A stretch of DNA of 44,651 nucleotides from Gammaproteobacteria bacterium (lineage in GTDB: Bacteria > Pseudomonadota > Gammaproteobacteria > DSM-19610): assembly GCA_015494295.1 (NCBI GenBank), contig WGBO01000068.1, positions 1 to 44,651 on the forward strand, read 5' to 3'. Numbering within the stretch: the stretch's first letter is position 1; each line of letters starts with the position of its first letter. The translations under genes and the position numbers were made by a program. Below are positions 31,256 through 42,244 of the stretch, one piece after another. The notes beneath the pieces are model-generated. The model saw only the letters and a program-made list of their open reading frames with translations, was not told the origin of the DNA and made no database searches.

Positions 31256-34200
31256 ATGGATTTTGCACACGCGCTGGGCCTGAACACGGACGGGCAACAC
31301 CCCGGAGAGAACCGCGAGGAACTGCAACTCTATATCAACCTGAAGCTGGCCTCCTCCGGCCAGCCGACCTGCATGCCCGAACAGTCGGCGCGCTTCCTGG
31401 ATGTCTCCGGCGACCTGCTCCGCAGCTACCGGGAAAAAAACCGGCTGCTCACCGACTACCACTGCTGGGTCGACCAGCGCATCCAGGATTTCCTCAACCG
31501 CTACCTCGGCGATCTGGAACAGCTCGGCAAGGTACCCTCGCTGCCCACCCAGTCGTTCATCCTCGACCGCCACGGTGTGGCGCGCGAACTGTCGCTGCCA
31601 ATGGGCGAGGACGAATTCCACTCCGACATCGTGTCCAGCTACCGGGTCCGCAACGGCGTGCTGCACAACCCGGCCAGCGACCGCCGCACCACCAAGGGCT
31701 CCTTCCACATCGCCGAGGGCGGCCTGCCGATACCCGGCGACAAAAAGGCGGTGCCGAAGATCGCCTTCGCGCGCATGCTGCAACACGCGCTGACACCGCC
31801 GGATGAACTGCTCACCATCCCCTTCACAGCCAGCCTGCCGGAACCGGCGCGCATGTTCGTGTCGCTGCTGCTGCGCCCGGTGGTGTGCCCGGCCATCCCC
31901 GGCAAGGAACCGGAGAAGTCGATGGAGATCCACTTCTTCGCGCCCGGCAACCTGGTCAGCAACCTGGACTTCGTGGAGAGCATCTTCGGCAATGGCGGCA
32001 ACCCCTACCTGGCGGAGTTCGACGCGGCACTGGACATCGACCACTGGACCGGCCACACCGGCTGCGTGATCCTGGCGCCGCAACTGGTCGGCCTGCGCAA
32101 GAAGGACCTGGGACTGCCGCACTGGGAAGACGCCAGCGAACGCCAGCGCGCCGACGGCATGTGCTGGAAGGACGAGGCTGAAGTCTACAACGACGGCCAG
32201 GCCTTCAAGATCACCGCCCGCGACGAGAGCGGCGTGATCGTCACCCTGCTGGCCGACAACTATTTCGGTTACTGCAAGAAAGAGGTCAAGACCCAGATCG
32301 GCTTTTCGGCCAACCTGTACGGCCTCGCCGAGGAAGAGCACGCCGGCGGCGCGCTGGCCTTCCCGCGCCGTAACCATGGCGAGGAATACGGCGTCGACAG
32401 CCGCACCCACAAGCCCGGCTACTCCTTCGACGAGATCGTCGAGCGCTACGGTGAACTGATGGATGTGAAGCCGGAAGGCTACGCCATCGACCGCCGCTAC
32501 CCGCAGATCGTGTACGTGCCGCAAAAGGTGCGCATGGACCTGAACGCGCAAACCATCACCTGGGAGAAGGACGGCCAGCAACAGACCATCCGCCTGCAGC
32601 CGGAAAAGATCTACATGCAGCCCAACGGCTACAAGATCGAAATGGAGAAGCACCCCGGCGCGCCCTCCTGGCGGCTGGTCGGCACCAACCCCGAGGGCAC
32701 TTTCTGCCACAAGCCCTCCACCGTCTCCGGCGGCGGCAAGTCGGAGATTTCCAAGTCCCTGAACGACGCCGTCATCTACCGCTCGCTGTTCGTCGACGAC
32801 CTGCAGAAGGACCTCGACCAGGTGCAGGCCATTTTCGACATGGACTACACCACCCGCTTCAAGCCCGGCTTCGAGCACGAGGACCGCGACCCGACCCGCA
32901 AGCCGCTCAGCCCGGAGCGCAGCCTGGGTTCGGTCATCAAGCTGCTCACGCCCAGTTCCAGCTATACCGACGAATTCAACCAGTGGCTGGACTCGATCTC
33001 GCCGCGCATCCTGGCGCTGGCTTTCATCATCAAGCGTTTCTACCGGCCGGAATGGGGCGACCGCTGGCGCGAACACCTGTCGGTGGACAAGGTGGACGGC
33101 GCGCCGGCGCACGAGCTGAAACTCGACGACCGTCACATCGTCGCCTCCTACCTGCGCGTCGGCTTCGACCGCGACAACAAGTGGCGCACCTTCAAGCTGC
33201 GCCAGGACTACATCGCCACCGAAAAGATCCAGATGGAAGACGACATCACCGCCTCCATCGTGGTGCCGTCGAGTTGTATCGCCGACTGCGCACCGGCACG
33301 TGCCGGCGAGCACAGTGTGAAGCTGGCCCACAACTGCGAATACCGCCTGTTCCAGCGCCCTGACGACGCCATCATTCCCGGCTTCGACAAGCAGACCGAG
33401 CTGGACATGTCGCAGCCGGACAATTTCTTCGCCAACTACGAACCGCTGGACCGGCAGCGGGTACGCGAACTGGTCGAGGACGTGCACACCTTCTATCAGT
33501 TCACGCAACCGATGCAGGATACGCTCAAGGCAGCATGCGACGACAACAGTGCCTACGTGGTGTCGTCGGCCCACCCGCGCATGGTCGACGGCGCGCCGTC
33601 GAAAAACCCGCGCTACCTGCAGACCCGCCCCGACCTCGTCAACCCGGTCCGCAAATACGTGGCCGAGATGAGCACCCGCTTCCACCGCAAGCTGCCGCTG
33701 CAGCAGCCGGTATGCCACCCGGTCGACGCAGTGCTGGCCGGGCGCCGCAACAACCCGCCCGAGCCGGGCATACGCCCGCTGGCGGTGTATAACCCGATCC
33801 ACTACCAGGAACTGCCGGAACTGTTCATGGATTTCCTGTGCAGCCTCACCGGCAAGTCGCCCTCCACCACCGGCGCCGGCAGCGAGGGGGCGCTCACCAA
33901 GGGTCCGTTCAACGCCCTGCGCACCATCGCCGACCTCAACAACGCACTGGTATCCTTCGTGCTGACCGGGCACGCGGGCTTTTCCAGTTCCGCCGGCCAC
34001 GTCGGACCCGACATGCGTGTCGACCACGACATTAGTCTGCTGATGCCGGAAATCTGGGCGCGCCTGGAACCGCAGCAGCGCGACCCGGCCTGGCTGATCG
34101 AAAACGGCTACCTGGAAAAACTCGAGGACTTCGAGCACGACGGCCGCCCGGTGCTGGCCAGCCGCCTCGGCTACCGCATCACCAACCGCTTTGTGCATGG

Positions 34201-34879
34201 CTTCTTCGGCAAGATCTTCGACAACCCCTGCGCGGTGTTCACCGACGAGATCCTCAAGCCCGAAACCCAGAACCTGGACGTGTTCGTGGACGGCGTGAAC
34301 AACATCGTCGAGGCCCAGCAGCGCGAGGCGCAGCGCTACATCGATGACGGCAGCATCGAGGACGCCTGCCCGCCGTTGCGCGCGCTGATCGAGATCATGG
34401 CCACCGGCCAGTCCGACGGCATGGACGCACAGCACCCGAAGTTCCGCGCCATGTTCACGCGCGAACACCTGCTCAAGTCACGCTGGTACAAGCAGCGCCT
34501 GGAAGTGAAACAGCACCGTGACATCGCGCTCTGGCAGCGCAACGTGAGCTACCTGAAACAGTTTCTGGACGACGACGACTATGCCGATGAGGCCGAACGC
34601 CTGGATATCGCCGGCCGTTACCGGCGCGCCACCGAAAAGCTGAAGGAGGTGCAGAGCCGCGACTACCTGAAGAGCCTGGTCGGCACCCTGGGCGCCGACC
34701 CGCTGGGCCTGTCCAGCGCGGCGGCCGGCAACCACCTGGTCAGCTGGAGCCGCCTGAAGCTGTCCTTCTCCAGCAGCGGCGCGGTCGAACACCCGCAACA
34801 GACTGCGCTCGCCGAGGCCAGGCCGATGACGCTGCTGCAACGCTTCAAGGCGCGTTTCCGGCGCTCGCGGCTGCAGTAG
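31256..34879 (+). CDS. Probable PPi-type phosphoenolpyruvate carboxykinase
   Basis: The product is 1207 residues; the ATG at 31256 has GAGGAG upstream and is preferred to the in-frame ATG at 31232. The length matches the PPi-dependent PEP carboxykinases described from Propionibacterium and Entamoeba (about 130 kDa), which interconvert oxaloacetate and PEP with pyrophosphate/phosphate. Two segments resemble GTP-type PEPCK active-site parts: DNYFGYCKKEVKTQ at about residues 335-348 (compare NSLLGKKCFALR, with its metal-binding lysine), followed by an EEEHAGGALAF stretch, and a P-loop-like TVSGGGKSEISKSL around 489-502. There is no signal peptide and no membrane segment. The gene is transcribed alone between rimP and ccmA. 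I cannot confirm the family by search; if wrong, it is a large cytoplasmic protein of unknown function. Confidence 0.6.
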   Translation: MDFAHALGLNTDGQHPGENREELQLYINLKLASSGQPTCMPEQSARFLDVSGDLLRSYREKNRLLTDYHCWVDQRIQDFLNRYLGDLEQLGKVPSLPTQSFILDRHGVARELSLPMGEDEFHSDIVSSYRVRNGVLHNPASDRRTTKGSFHIAEGGLPIPGDKKAVPKIAFARMLQHALTPPDELLTIPFTASLPEPARMFVSLLLRPVVCPAIPGKEPEKSMEIHFFAPGNLVSNLDFVESIFGNGGNPYLAEFDAALDIDHWTGHTGCVILAPQLVGLRKKDLGLPHWEDASERQRADGMCWKDEAEVYNDGQAFKITARDESGVIVTLLADNYFGYCKKEVKTQIGFSANLYGLAEEEHAGGALAFPRRNHGEEYGVDSRTHKPGYSFDEIVERYGELMDVKPEGYAIDRRYPQIVYVPQKVRMDLNAQTITWEKDGQQQTIRLQPEKIYMQPNGYKIEMEKHPGAPSWRLVGTNPEGTFCHKPSTVSGGGKSEISKSLNDAVIYRSLFVDDLQKDLDQVQAIFDMDYTTRFKPGFEHEDRDPTRKPLSPERSLGSVIKLLTPSSSYTDEFNQWLDSISPRILALAFIIKRFYRPEWGDRWREHLSVDKVDGAPAHELKLDDRHIVASYLRVGFDRDNKWRTFKLRQDYIATEKIQMEDDITASIVVPSSCIADCAPARAGEHSVKLAHNCEYRLFQRPDDAIIPGFDKQTELDMSQPDNFFANYEPLDRQRVRELVEDVHTFYQFTQPMQDTLKAACDDNSAYVVSSAHPRMVDGAPSKNPRYLQTRPDLVNPVRKYVAEMSTRFHRKLPLQQPVCHPVDAVLAGRRNNPPEPGIRPLAVYNPIHYQELPELFMDFLCSLTGKSPSTTGAGSEGALTKGPFNALRTIADLNNALVSFVLTGHAGFSSSAGHVGPDMRVDHDISLLMPEIWARLEPQQRDPAWLIENGYLEKLEDFEHDGRPVLASRLGYRITNRFVHGFFGKIFDNPCAVFTDEILKPETQNLDVFVDGVNNIVEAQQREAQRYIDDGSIEDACPPLRALIEIMATGQSDGMDAQHPKFRAMFTREHLLKSRWYKQRLEVKQHRDIALWQRNVSYLKQFLDDDDYADEAERLDIAGRYRRATEKLKEVQSRDYLKSLVGTLGADPLGLSSAAAGNHLVSWSRLKLSFSSSGAVEHPQQTALAEARPMTLLQRFKARFRRSRLQ

Positions 34880-34895
34880 TCGCGGGCCGGAACGG

Positions 34896-34916
34896 CCGAC
34901 CCGCGCGGCGGGTCGG
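34896..34916 (+). terminator. Hairpin after the PEPCK-like gene
   Basis: A perfect 9-base-pair stem (CCGACCCGC/GCGGGTCGG, loop GCG) begins 17 bases after the stop codon. It lacks a T-run. A weak -10-like box TACACT at 34941 may belong to ccmA. Confidence 0.5.
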
Positions 34917-34978
34917 TTCGACCCGCCTGCATGCATCGGGTACACTCAGCGTCCGGTTACCCGACACCCGCGAGGCGC

Positions 34979-35614
34979 ATGACCCACTCCCACCCGGCTG
35001 CAACACTGGAAGCACGCGATCTGAGCTGCATCCGCGACGACCGCACACTGTTCAGCGAGCTCTCCTTTACCCTTGGCCCCGGTCAGGTATTGCTGGTCGA
35101 GGGCCGCAACGGCAGCGGCAAGACCTCGCTGTTGCGCATCCTGTGCGGCATCCGCCAGCCCGACGAGGGCTATATCCACTGGAACGGTGGTGATATCTAC
35201 CGATTGTCCACCGGATACAACGCCGTCACCGCCTGGGTCGGCCACAAGGACGGCATCAAGCTGGAACTGACCGCGCGCGAGAACCTGGTGTTCGCACGCA
35301 GCCTGGGCACGCCTTCCGGGCTGGAAATCTCCGAAGCGCTGGAGCGGATGGAACTTGGCGGCTTCGATGATGTCACTGCTATTAATCTGTCCGCCGGGCA
35401 AAAACGGAGGCTGTCGCTGGCGCGCCTGCTGGTAACCCGGTCGCAGTTGTGGATACTCGACGAACCGTTCACCTCGCTGGACACCCACGGCATCTCGCTG
35501 GTTGAGAACATGGTCGACAAACATCTTTCGGAGGGTGGTATGCTGGCGGTCACCTCGCACCATACGGTGACGCTGGACAGTTCCGAGATCACGCGCATCA
35601 ATCTTTCCGAATGA
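34979..35614 (+). CDS. ccmA: Heme exporter ATP-binding protein CcmA
   Basis: The product is 211 residues from the ATG at 34979, where homology starts. It is the ATPase of the CcmAB(C) complex, which releases heme-loaded CcmE for cytochrome c maturation. Walker A is GRNGSGKT at 42-49, the ABC signature is LSAGQKRRLSLARL and Walker B is LWILDEPF. It opens the operon ccmABCDEFGHI, and its stop overlaps the ccmB start by ATGA. Confidence 0.95.
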   Translation: MTHSHPAATLEARDLSCIRDDRTLFSELSFTLGPGQVLLVEGRNGSGKTSLLRILCGIRQPDEGYIHWNGGDIYRLSTGYNAVTAWVGHKDGIKLELTARENLVFARSLGTPSGLEISEALERMELGGFDDVTAINLSAGQKRRLSLARLLVTRSQLWILDEPFTSLDTHGISLVENMVDKHLSEGGMLAVTSHHTVTLDSSEITRINLSE

Positions 35615-36294
35615 AACCCGCCACGCTCCCACAAGCCTTTGCCATCCTGCTGCGCCGCGACCTGACGCTGGCCTACCGACGCCGCTCGGAAATGATCAAC
35701 CCGCTGCTGTTCTTCGTGCTGGTGACGGCGCTGTTCCCGCTCGGCATCGGCGCCGACCCTGAGCTGCTGCGCAACATCGGCCCGGGCATCATCTGGGTGG
35801 CGGCGCTGCTCGCCTCCCTGCTGTCGCTGGAGACCGTGTTCCGCTCCGACTTCGACGATGGCTCACTGGAACAGTTGCTGCTCAGTCCGCACCCGCTGTC
35901 GGTGCTGATGATCGCCAAGGTGCTGGCGCACTGGCTGATCACCGGCCTGCCGCTGCTGGTCGTGGCGCCGCTGCTGGCCGTGCTGCTGAACCTGTCCGGC
36001 GACGCCACAGCCACCCTGCTGATCACGCTGGCGCTGGGCACCCCGGTGCTCAGTCTGATCGGCGCCATCGGCGTGGCGCTGACGGTGGGCCTGCGCAAGG
36101 GCGGCACCATCCTGTCGCTGCTGGTACTGCCGCTGTACGTTCCGGTACTGATTTTCGCTGCCAGCGCAGTCGCCAACAGCGACGCCGGGCTGCCGGTGAA
36201 CGCCCACCTGTCCCTGCTCGCGGCGCTGCTGGTGTTGTCCATCAGCCTGTCGCCGGCCGCCACCGCCGCTTCACTGCGCATCAGTATGAGTTAG
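35611..36294 (+). CDS. ccmB: Heme exporter membrane protein CcmB
   Basis: The product is 227 residues with six hydrophobic segments. The opening AFAILLRRDLTLAYRRRSE, the LFPLGIGADPELL stretch and the SDFDDGSLEQLLLSPHPL loop are typical of CcmB, the membrane subunit paired with CcmA. Translation is coupled to ccmA by ATGA, and ccmC starts two bases after its stop. Confidence 0.95.
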   Translation: MKPATLPQAFAILLRRDLTLAYRRRSEMINPLLFFVLVTALFPLGIGADPELLRNIGPGIIWVAALLASLLSLETVFRSDFDDGSLEQLLLSPHPLSVLMIAKVLAHWLITGLPLLVVAPLLAVLLNLSGDATATLLITLALGTPVLSLIGAIGVALTVGLRKGGTILSLLVLPLYVPVLIFAASAVANSDAGLPVNAHLSLLAALLVLSISLSPAATAASLRISMS

Positions 36295-36296
36295 CC

Positions 36297-37037
36297 ATGT
36301 TACGTTTCTTTCACCAGCTTGCTTCGCCCAGACATTTCTACCGCATCAGCGGCAAACTGATCCCGTGGCTGGCGCTCGCCTGCCTGGTCTTCACCCTGAC
36401 CGGTGTCTACCAGGGACTGGTGGTGGCGCCCACCGACTACCAGCAGGGCGACAGCTACCGCATCATGTTCATCCACGTCCCGGCGGCGTGGATGTCGCTG
36501 TTCATCTACATGGTCATGGCGGCGGCCGGGGTCATCGGCCTGGTATGGCATATCAAGCTGGCCGAGATCGTCGCCATCAGCAGCGCGCACATCGGCGCTT
36601 CCTTCACCTTCCTGGCGCTGATCACGGGCTCCATCTGGGGCAAGCCGATGTGGGGCACCTGGTGGGTCTGGGACGCGCGCCTGACCTCCGAGCTGATACT
36701 GCTGTTCCTGTATCTCGGCGTGATCGCCCTGTACAACGCCGTCGAGGACCGCCGCACGGCGGCGCGCGCCACTTCCATCCTGGCGCTGGTCGGCGTGGTC
36801 AATATTCCCATCATCCACTACTCGGTGGAGTGGTGGAACACCCTGCACCAGGGGCCGACCGTCACCAAGTTCGACGCGCCCTCCATCGACCTGCGTATGC
36901 TCATCCCGCTGCTGCTGATGGCGGTCGCCTTCAAGATCTTCTACGCCGTGGTGCTGCTGCTGCGCGCGCGCGTCGAGGTGCTGCAACGCGAACGCAACTC
37001 GGCCTGGGTCCAGGAACTGGTAAAAGAACATGAATGA
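36297..37037 (+). CDS. ccmC: Heme lyase/exporter component CcmC
   Basis: The product is 246 residues with six membrane segments. CcmC loads heme onto CcmE. The tryptophan-rich WWD motif is at MWGTWWVWDARLTSEL. Conserved histidines lie in FIHVPAAW and in PIIHYSVEWWNTLHQG on the periplasmic side. It overlaps ccmD by 8 bases. Confidence 0.96.
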   Translation: MLRFFHQLASPRHFYRISGKLIPWLALACLVFTLTGVYQGLVVAPTDYQQGDSYRIMFIHVPAAWMSLFIYMVMAAAGVIGLVWHIKLAEIVAISSAHIGASFTFLALITGSIWGKPMWGTWWVWDARLTSELILLFLYLGVIALYNAVEDRRTAARATSILALVGVVNIPIIHYSVEWWNTLHQGPTVTKFDAPSIDLRMLIPLLLMAVAFKIFYAVVLLLRARVEVLQRERNSAWVQELVKEHE

Positions 37038-37197
37038 TTTCTTTCACATGGGCGGCTATGCCGTCTACGTCTGGAGCTCCTACGGCATTGCGCTGCTGGT
37101 GCTGCTGGCCAACGTCATCGCGCCTGTGCGGGCGCGCAGGAAACTTCTATCCCAACTGGCGCGCAGTAAACAGCGCGCGCGGAGAATGCAACGATGA
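37030..37197 (+). CDS. ccmD: Heme exporter accessory protein CcmD
   Basis: The product is 55 residues. It begins [19 protein letters not shown], the standard CcmD opening, has one membrane helix (about 17-36) and a basic tail. CcmD helps release holo-CcmE from the CcmABC complex. The ATG lies within the end of ccmC (8-base overlap), and the TGA overlaps the ccmE start by ATGA. A longer open frame starting at 37034 in another register is a shadow. Confidence 0.92.
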   Translation: MNDFFHMGGYAVYVWSSYGIALLVLLANVIAPVRARRKLLSQLARSKQRARRMQR

Positions 37198-37652
37198 ACC
37201 CGGTACGCAGGAAACGCCTGATTCTCATCGGGCTGATGGTCGCGGGCGTGGCTGTCGCCGTCGGCTTTGCGCTCAACGCCTTCAACCAGAACCTGATGTT
37301 CTTCTACTCGCCCAGCGAGGTGGTGGGCGGCAAGGCGCCGGTCGACCACCCGTTCCGGCTCGGGGGGCTGGTCACCACCGGCAGCGTGCAGCGCATGTCC
37401 AACGGGCTGACCACGCGCTTCGCCGTCACCGACAACACGCAGACGGTGACCATCGAGTACACCGGCATCCTGCCCGACCTGTTCCGCGAGGGGCAGGGTA
37501 TCGTGGCGCACGGCAAGCTCAATGAAAACGGCGTGTTCGTGGCCGACGAGGTGCTGGCCAAGCACGACGAGAACTACATGCCGCCGGAAGTGGCGGCGGC
37601 GCTGGAAAAATCGCACAAGGAAGCGACCGGCCAGGGCGGGACGACGCCATGA
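37194..37652 (+). CDS. ccmE: Periplasmic heme chaperone CcmE
   Basis: The product is 152 residues. An N-terminal signal anchor (about 8-30) is followed by an OB-fold domain. The heme-binding histidine is H124 in [14 protein letters not shown], with the conserved Y128. CcmE carries heme covalently from CcmC to CcmF. The histidine form is the usual one in gammaproteobacteria. It overlaps both neighbours by ATGA. Confidence 0.96.
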   Translation: MNPVRRKRLILIGLMVAGVAVAVGFALNAFNQNLMFFYSPSEVVGGKAPVDHPFRLGGLVTTGSVQRMSNGLTTRFAVTDNTQTVTIEYTGILPDLFREGQGIVAHGKLNENGVFVADEVLAKHDENYMPPEVAAALEKSHKEATGQGGTTP

Positions 37653-39643
37653 TTCCCGAACTCGGACACTTCGCGCTGATCCTGGCCCTGTGCCTGGCGG
37701 TGGTGCAGGCCACGGTGCCGCTGGTGGGCAGCCTCAACCGCACACCGGCCTGGGTGGCCATGGGGCGCCCGCTGGCCTACGGCCAGTTCGTGTTCCTCGC
37801 CATATCCTTCGCGGCGCTGGTACACGCTTTCCTGGTCAACGATTTCTCGGTGGTCTACGTCGCCCAGCACGGCAACACCGAACTGCCGACCATCTACAAG
37901 GTTTCCGCGGTATGGGGCGCGCACGAGGGCTCGCTGCTGCTGTGGGTCTTCATCCTCTCAGGCTGGACGGTGGCGGTGGCCGCCAACACCCGCAGTCTGC
38001 CCGAGGAGATGGTGGCGCGGGTCCTGTCGGTGATGGGCATGGTCAGTATCGGCTTCCTGTCCTTCCTGCTGTTCACCTCCAATCCCTTCGCGCGCGTGTT
38101 TCCGGCGCCCTTGCAGGGCGGCGAACTCAACCCGCTGCTGCAGGACTTTGGCCTGGCCGTGCACCCGCCCATGCTGTACATGGGCTACGTTGGCATGTCG
38201 GTGGCCTTTGCCTTCGCCATCGCCGCCCTGATCGGCGGCAAGCTGGACAATGCCTGGGCGCGCTGGTCACGGCCCTGGACGCTGGTGGCCTGGGTGTTCC
38301 TGACCCTGGGCATCGTGCTGGGAAGCTGGTGGGCCTACTATGAACTCGGCTGGGGCGGCTGGTGGTTCTGGGATCCGGTCGAGAACGCCTCGTTCATGCC
38401 CTGGCTGGTCGGCACCGCGCTGGTGCACTCGCTGGCGGTCACCGAGAAACGCGGTGCCTTCAAGCGCTGGACGGTGCTGCTGGCCCTGCTGGCCTTTTCA
38501 CTGAGCCTGCTGGGCACCTTCCTGGTGCGCTCCGGCGTACTGACCTCGGTGCACGCCTTCGCCTCCGACCCGGCGCGCGGCATGTTCATACTGATGTTCC
38601 TGATGATTGTCATCGGCGGCTCCCTGTTCCTGTACGCGCTGCGCGCGCCCGGCATATCACGCGGTGGCGGCTTCGACATGCTGTCGCGAGAAACCCTGCT
38701 GCTCGGCAACAACCTGCTGCTGGTGATCATCACCGCCCTGGTGCTGCTCGGCACCCTGGCGCCGCTGCTCTACGATGCCTTCGAGTGGGGCAAGATCTCG
38801 GTCGGCTTCCCCTGGTTCAACAGCATGTTCGTGATCTTTACGCCCCTGATGATCCTGTTGATGGGCGCCGCGCCACTGACGCGCTGGAAGCACCACGAAC
38901 CCGCCGCGCTGCTGCGCCAGTTGCGCACCGCGCTGGCCGTCAGTATCGCCGCCGCCATCGTCACCGCACTGCCCTTCGCCAGCGGATCCTGGTCGGCGGG
39001 CCTGGCCGTTGGGCTGTCGATGTGGCTGCTGACCACGCTGCTGTCGAGCCTGCGCCAGCGACTCCGCAACAAGGGCGGATTCGGCGCCCTGATGTCCGAC
39101 CTGCGCGGACGCGGCGGCCGCTCCTACTACGGCATGTGGTTCGCCCACCTCGGAGTCGCCGTGTTCATCATCGGCGTCACCTTCGTGACCCAGTTCGATA
39201 TCGAGAAAGACGTGCGCATGAGTCCGGGCGACGAAATCGCCCTCAACCACTACGTGTTCCGCTTTGACGGTGTCGCGCCGCACGAGGGCCCCAACTACAC
39301 GGCGCAACGCGGCACCGTGCACGTGCTGCTCGACGGTCGCGAGATCACCGTGCTGCACCCGGAAAAACGCACCTATCGTGTGCAGAGCAAACCCATGACC
39401 GAGGCCGGCATCGACCCTGGCCTGTTCCGCGACATCTACGTGTCGCTGGGTGAGCCGCTCGGCAACGGCGACTGGGCCTTGCGCCTGTACTACAAGCCCA
39501 TGGTGCGCTGGATCTGGCTGGGCGGCCTGTTCATGGCCTTCGGCGGCCTGCTGGCGGCATCCGACCCGCGCTACCGCATGCGCGTGCTGGCCAGGCTGCG
39601 CGGCCAGACTGCGTCCGGCGCGCTGGCCGGGGGACACGCCTGA
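37649..39643 (+). CDS. ccmF: Cytochrome c heme lyase subunit CcmF
   Basis: The product is 664 residues with about 15 membrane segments. CcmF takes heme from CcmE and attaches it to apocytochrome c together with CcmH and CcmI. The WWD motif [20 protein letters not shown] and the preceding [13 protein letters not shown] stretch are intact. The large C-terminal periplasmic domain (about 510-610) precedes the last helix. It is joined to ccmG by a TGATG overlap. Confidence 0.97.
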   Translation: MIPELGHFALILALCLAVVQATVPLVGSLNRTPAWVAMGRPLAYGQFVFLAISFAALVHAFLVNDFSVVYVAQHGNTELPTIYKVSAVWGAHEGSLLLWVFILSGWTVAVAANTRSLPEEMVARVLSVMGMVSIGFLSFLLFTSNPFARVFPAPLQGGELNPLLQDFGLAVHPPMLYMGYVGMSVAFAFAIAALIGGKLDNAWARWSRPWTLVAWVFLTLGIVLGSWWAYYELGWGGWWFWDPVENASFMPWLVGTALVHSLAVTEKRGAFKRWTVLLALLAFSLSLLGTFLVRSGVLTSVHAFASDPARGMFILMFLMIVIGGSLFLYALRAPGISRGGGFDMLSRETLLLGNNLLLVIITALVLLGTLAPLLYDAFEWGKISVGFPWFNSMFVIFTPLMILLMGAAPLTRWKHHEPAALLRQLRTALAVSIAAAIVTALPFASGSWSAGLAVGLSMWLLTTLLSSLRQRLRNKGGFGALMSDLRGRGGRSYYGMWFAHLGVAVFIIGVTFVTQFDIEKDVRMSPGDEIALNHYVFRFDGVAPHEGPNYTAQRGTVHVLLDGREITVLHPEKRTYRVQSKPMTEAGIDPGLFRDIYVSLGEPLGNGDWALRLYYKPMVRWIWLGGLFMAFGGLLAASDPRYRMRVLARLRGQTASGALAGGHA

Positions 39644-40182
39644 TGCCGGCATTCGTCCGCTACCTGGCGCCGCTGCTGGCGTTCCTGGCGCTGGCCGGCC
39701 TGCTCTACAAGGGGCTAAGCCTGGACCCGCGCAAGGTGCCTTCGCCGCTCATAGACAAGCCCGCGCCGACCTTTCGCCTCCCGACCCTGGAACAGCCCGG
39801 GCGCTTCCTGGACAACGAGGCGTTCCGGGGCAAGGTGGTGCTGTTCAATGTGTGGGCCACCTGGTGCGTGGCCTGCCGCCAGGAACACCCGGTGCTGATG
39901 CGGCTGCGTGAACTCGGGGTGCCGATCTACGGCCTGGACTACAAGGACAAGCGCGAGGATGCGCAACGCTGGCTGCAGGCCTATGGCAACCCCTACGTCG
40001 CCAACGCATTCGATGAGGAAGGCCGTGTCGGTATCGACTGGGGCGTGTACGGCACGCCCGAGACCTTTGTCATCGACAGGCAGGGCGTGATCCGGCACAA
40101 GCACATCGGGCCGCTCAGCTACGACGACATCGAGAACGAAATCATGCCGCTGCTGCGGAAACTGCGCGAGAGCGACGGATGA
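39643..40182 (+). CDS. ccmG: Thiol:disulfide interchange protein CcmG/DsbE
   Basis: The product is 179 residues. It has one N-terminal anchor (about 7-23) and a thioredoxin fold in the periplasm. The redox motif is WCVAC with C75 and C78, and the cis-proline is in YGTPETFVID. CcmG keeps the CXXCH cysteines of apocytochrome c or CcmH reduced before heme attachment. It overlaps ccmH by ATGA. Confidence 0.95.
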   Translation: MPAFVRYLAPLLAFLALAGLLYKGLSLDPRKVPSPLIDKPAPTFRLPTLEQPGRFLDNEAFRGKVVLFNVWATWCVACRQEHPVLMRLRELGVPIYGLDYKDKREDAQRWLQAYGNPYVANAFDEEGRVGIDWGVYGTPETFVIDRQGVIRHKHIGPLSYDDIENEIMPLLRKLRESDG

Positions 40183-40672
40183 AAAAATCCCTGTACCTGC
40201 TGTTTGCCGTCTTCCTGACCCTTGGCGTCACCGGCCATGCGCCGCCGGCGCGGGCCGCCGGTCTGGAAGCCTTCGATTTCACCGGCGACGTGGACGAGGA
40301 GCGATTCAAGCACCTGATCGTCGAACTGCGCTGCCTGGTGTGTCAGAACCAGTCGCTGGCGGACTCCGACGCGGACCTCGCCCACGACCTGCGCCGCGAA
40401 ATCTACGAACTGATGCAACAGGGCAAGAGCGACGAGGAGATCGTCGACTTCCTGGTGCAGCGCTACGGCGACTTCGTGCTCTACAACCCGCCTGTCAAAC
40501 CGGAAACCTGGATTCTCTGGTACGGTCCCTTCGCGCTGCTGGGCGTGGGCCTGCTGATACTGGCCTTCACCGTGCGCCAGCGCAAACGCCAGTCCGACAC
40601 CCCGCTGTCCGAGCAGGAACAGCAGAAGCTCAAGACCCTGCTCGGCGACGACGACAACGGAGACAAACCCGC

Positions 40673-40676
<4 letters not shown>
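40179..40676 (+). CDS. ccmH: Cytochrome c maturation protein CcmH
   Basis: The product is 165 residues with a signal peptide (cleavage near ARA|AGL), a periplasmic three-helix domain bearing the redox pair LRCLVCQN (C52, C55), and one membrane helix (about 108-127) before an acidic tail. It corresponds to the N-terminal half of E. coli CcmH; the TPR half is encoded separately as ccmI. It overlaps ccmI by ATGA. Confidence 0.95.
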
Positions 40677-42156
<1,480 letters not shown>

Positions 42157-42244
42157 TCACGAATATGCTAGACTTTCCGGTTTTTACGGCCCGCAACAAC
42201 CAACCGGCCGTGCGGCAATACCACCCCGGAGGTTCCCCCCGCCC

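Noticed and set aside
31178..34468. 1096-codon minus-strand open frame opposite the PEPCK-like gene
   Set aside because: The plus-strand frame has a good ribosome site and PEPCK-like motifs, whereas the minus-strand frame is rich in Val/Ala/Gly/His and has no recognisable domain.
37034..37525. 163-codon frame starting next to ccmD
   Set aside because: It runs out of register through ccmD and ccmE; the true ccmD frame starts four bases earlier and matches the family.
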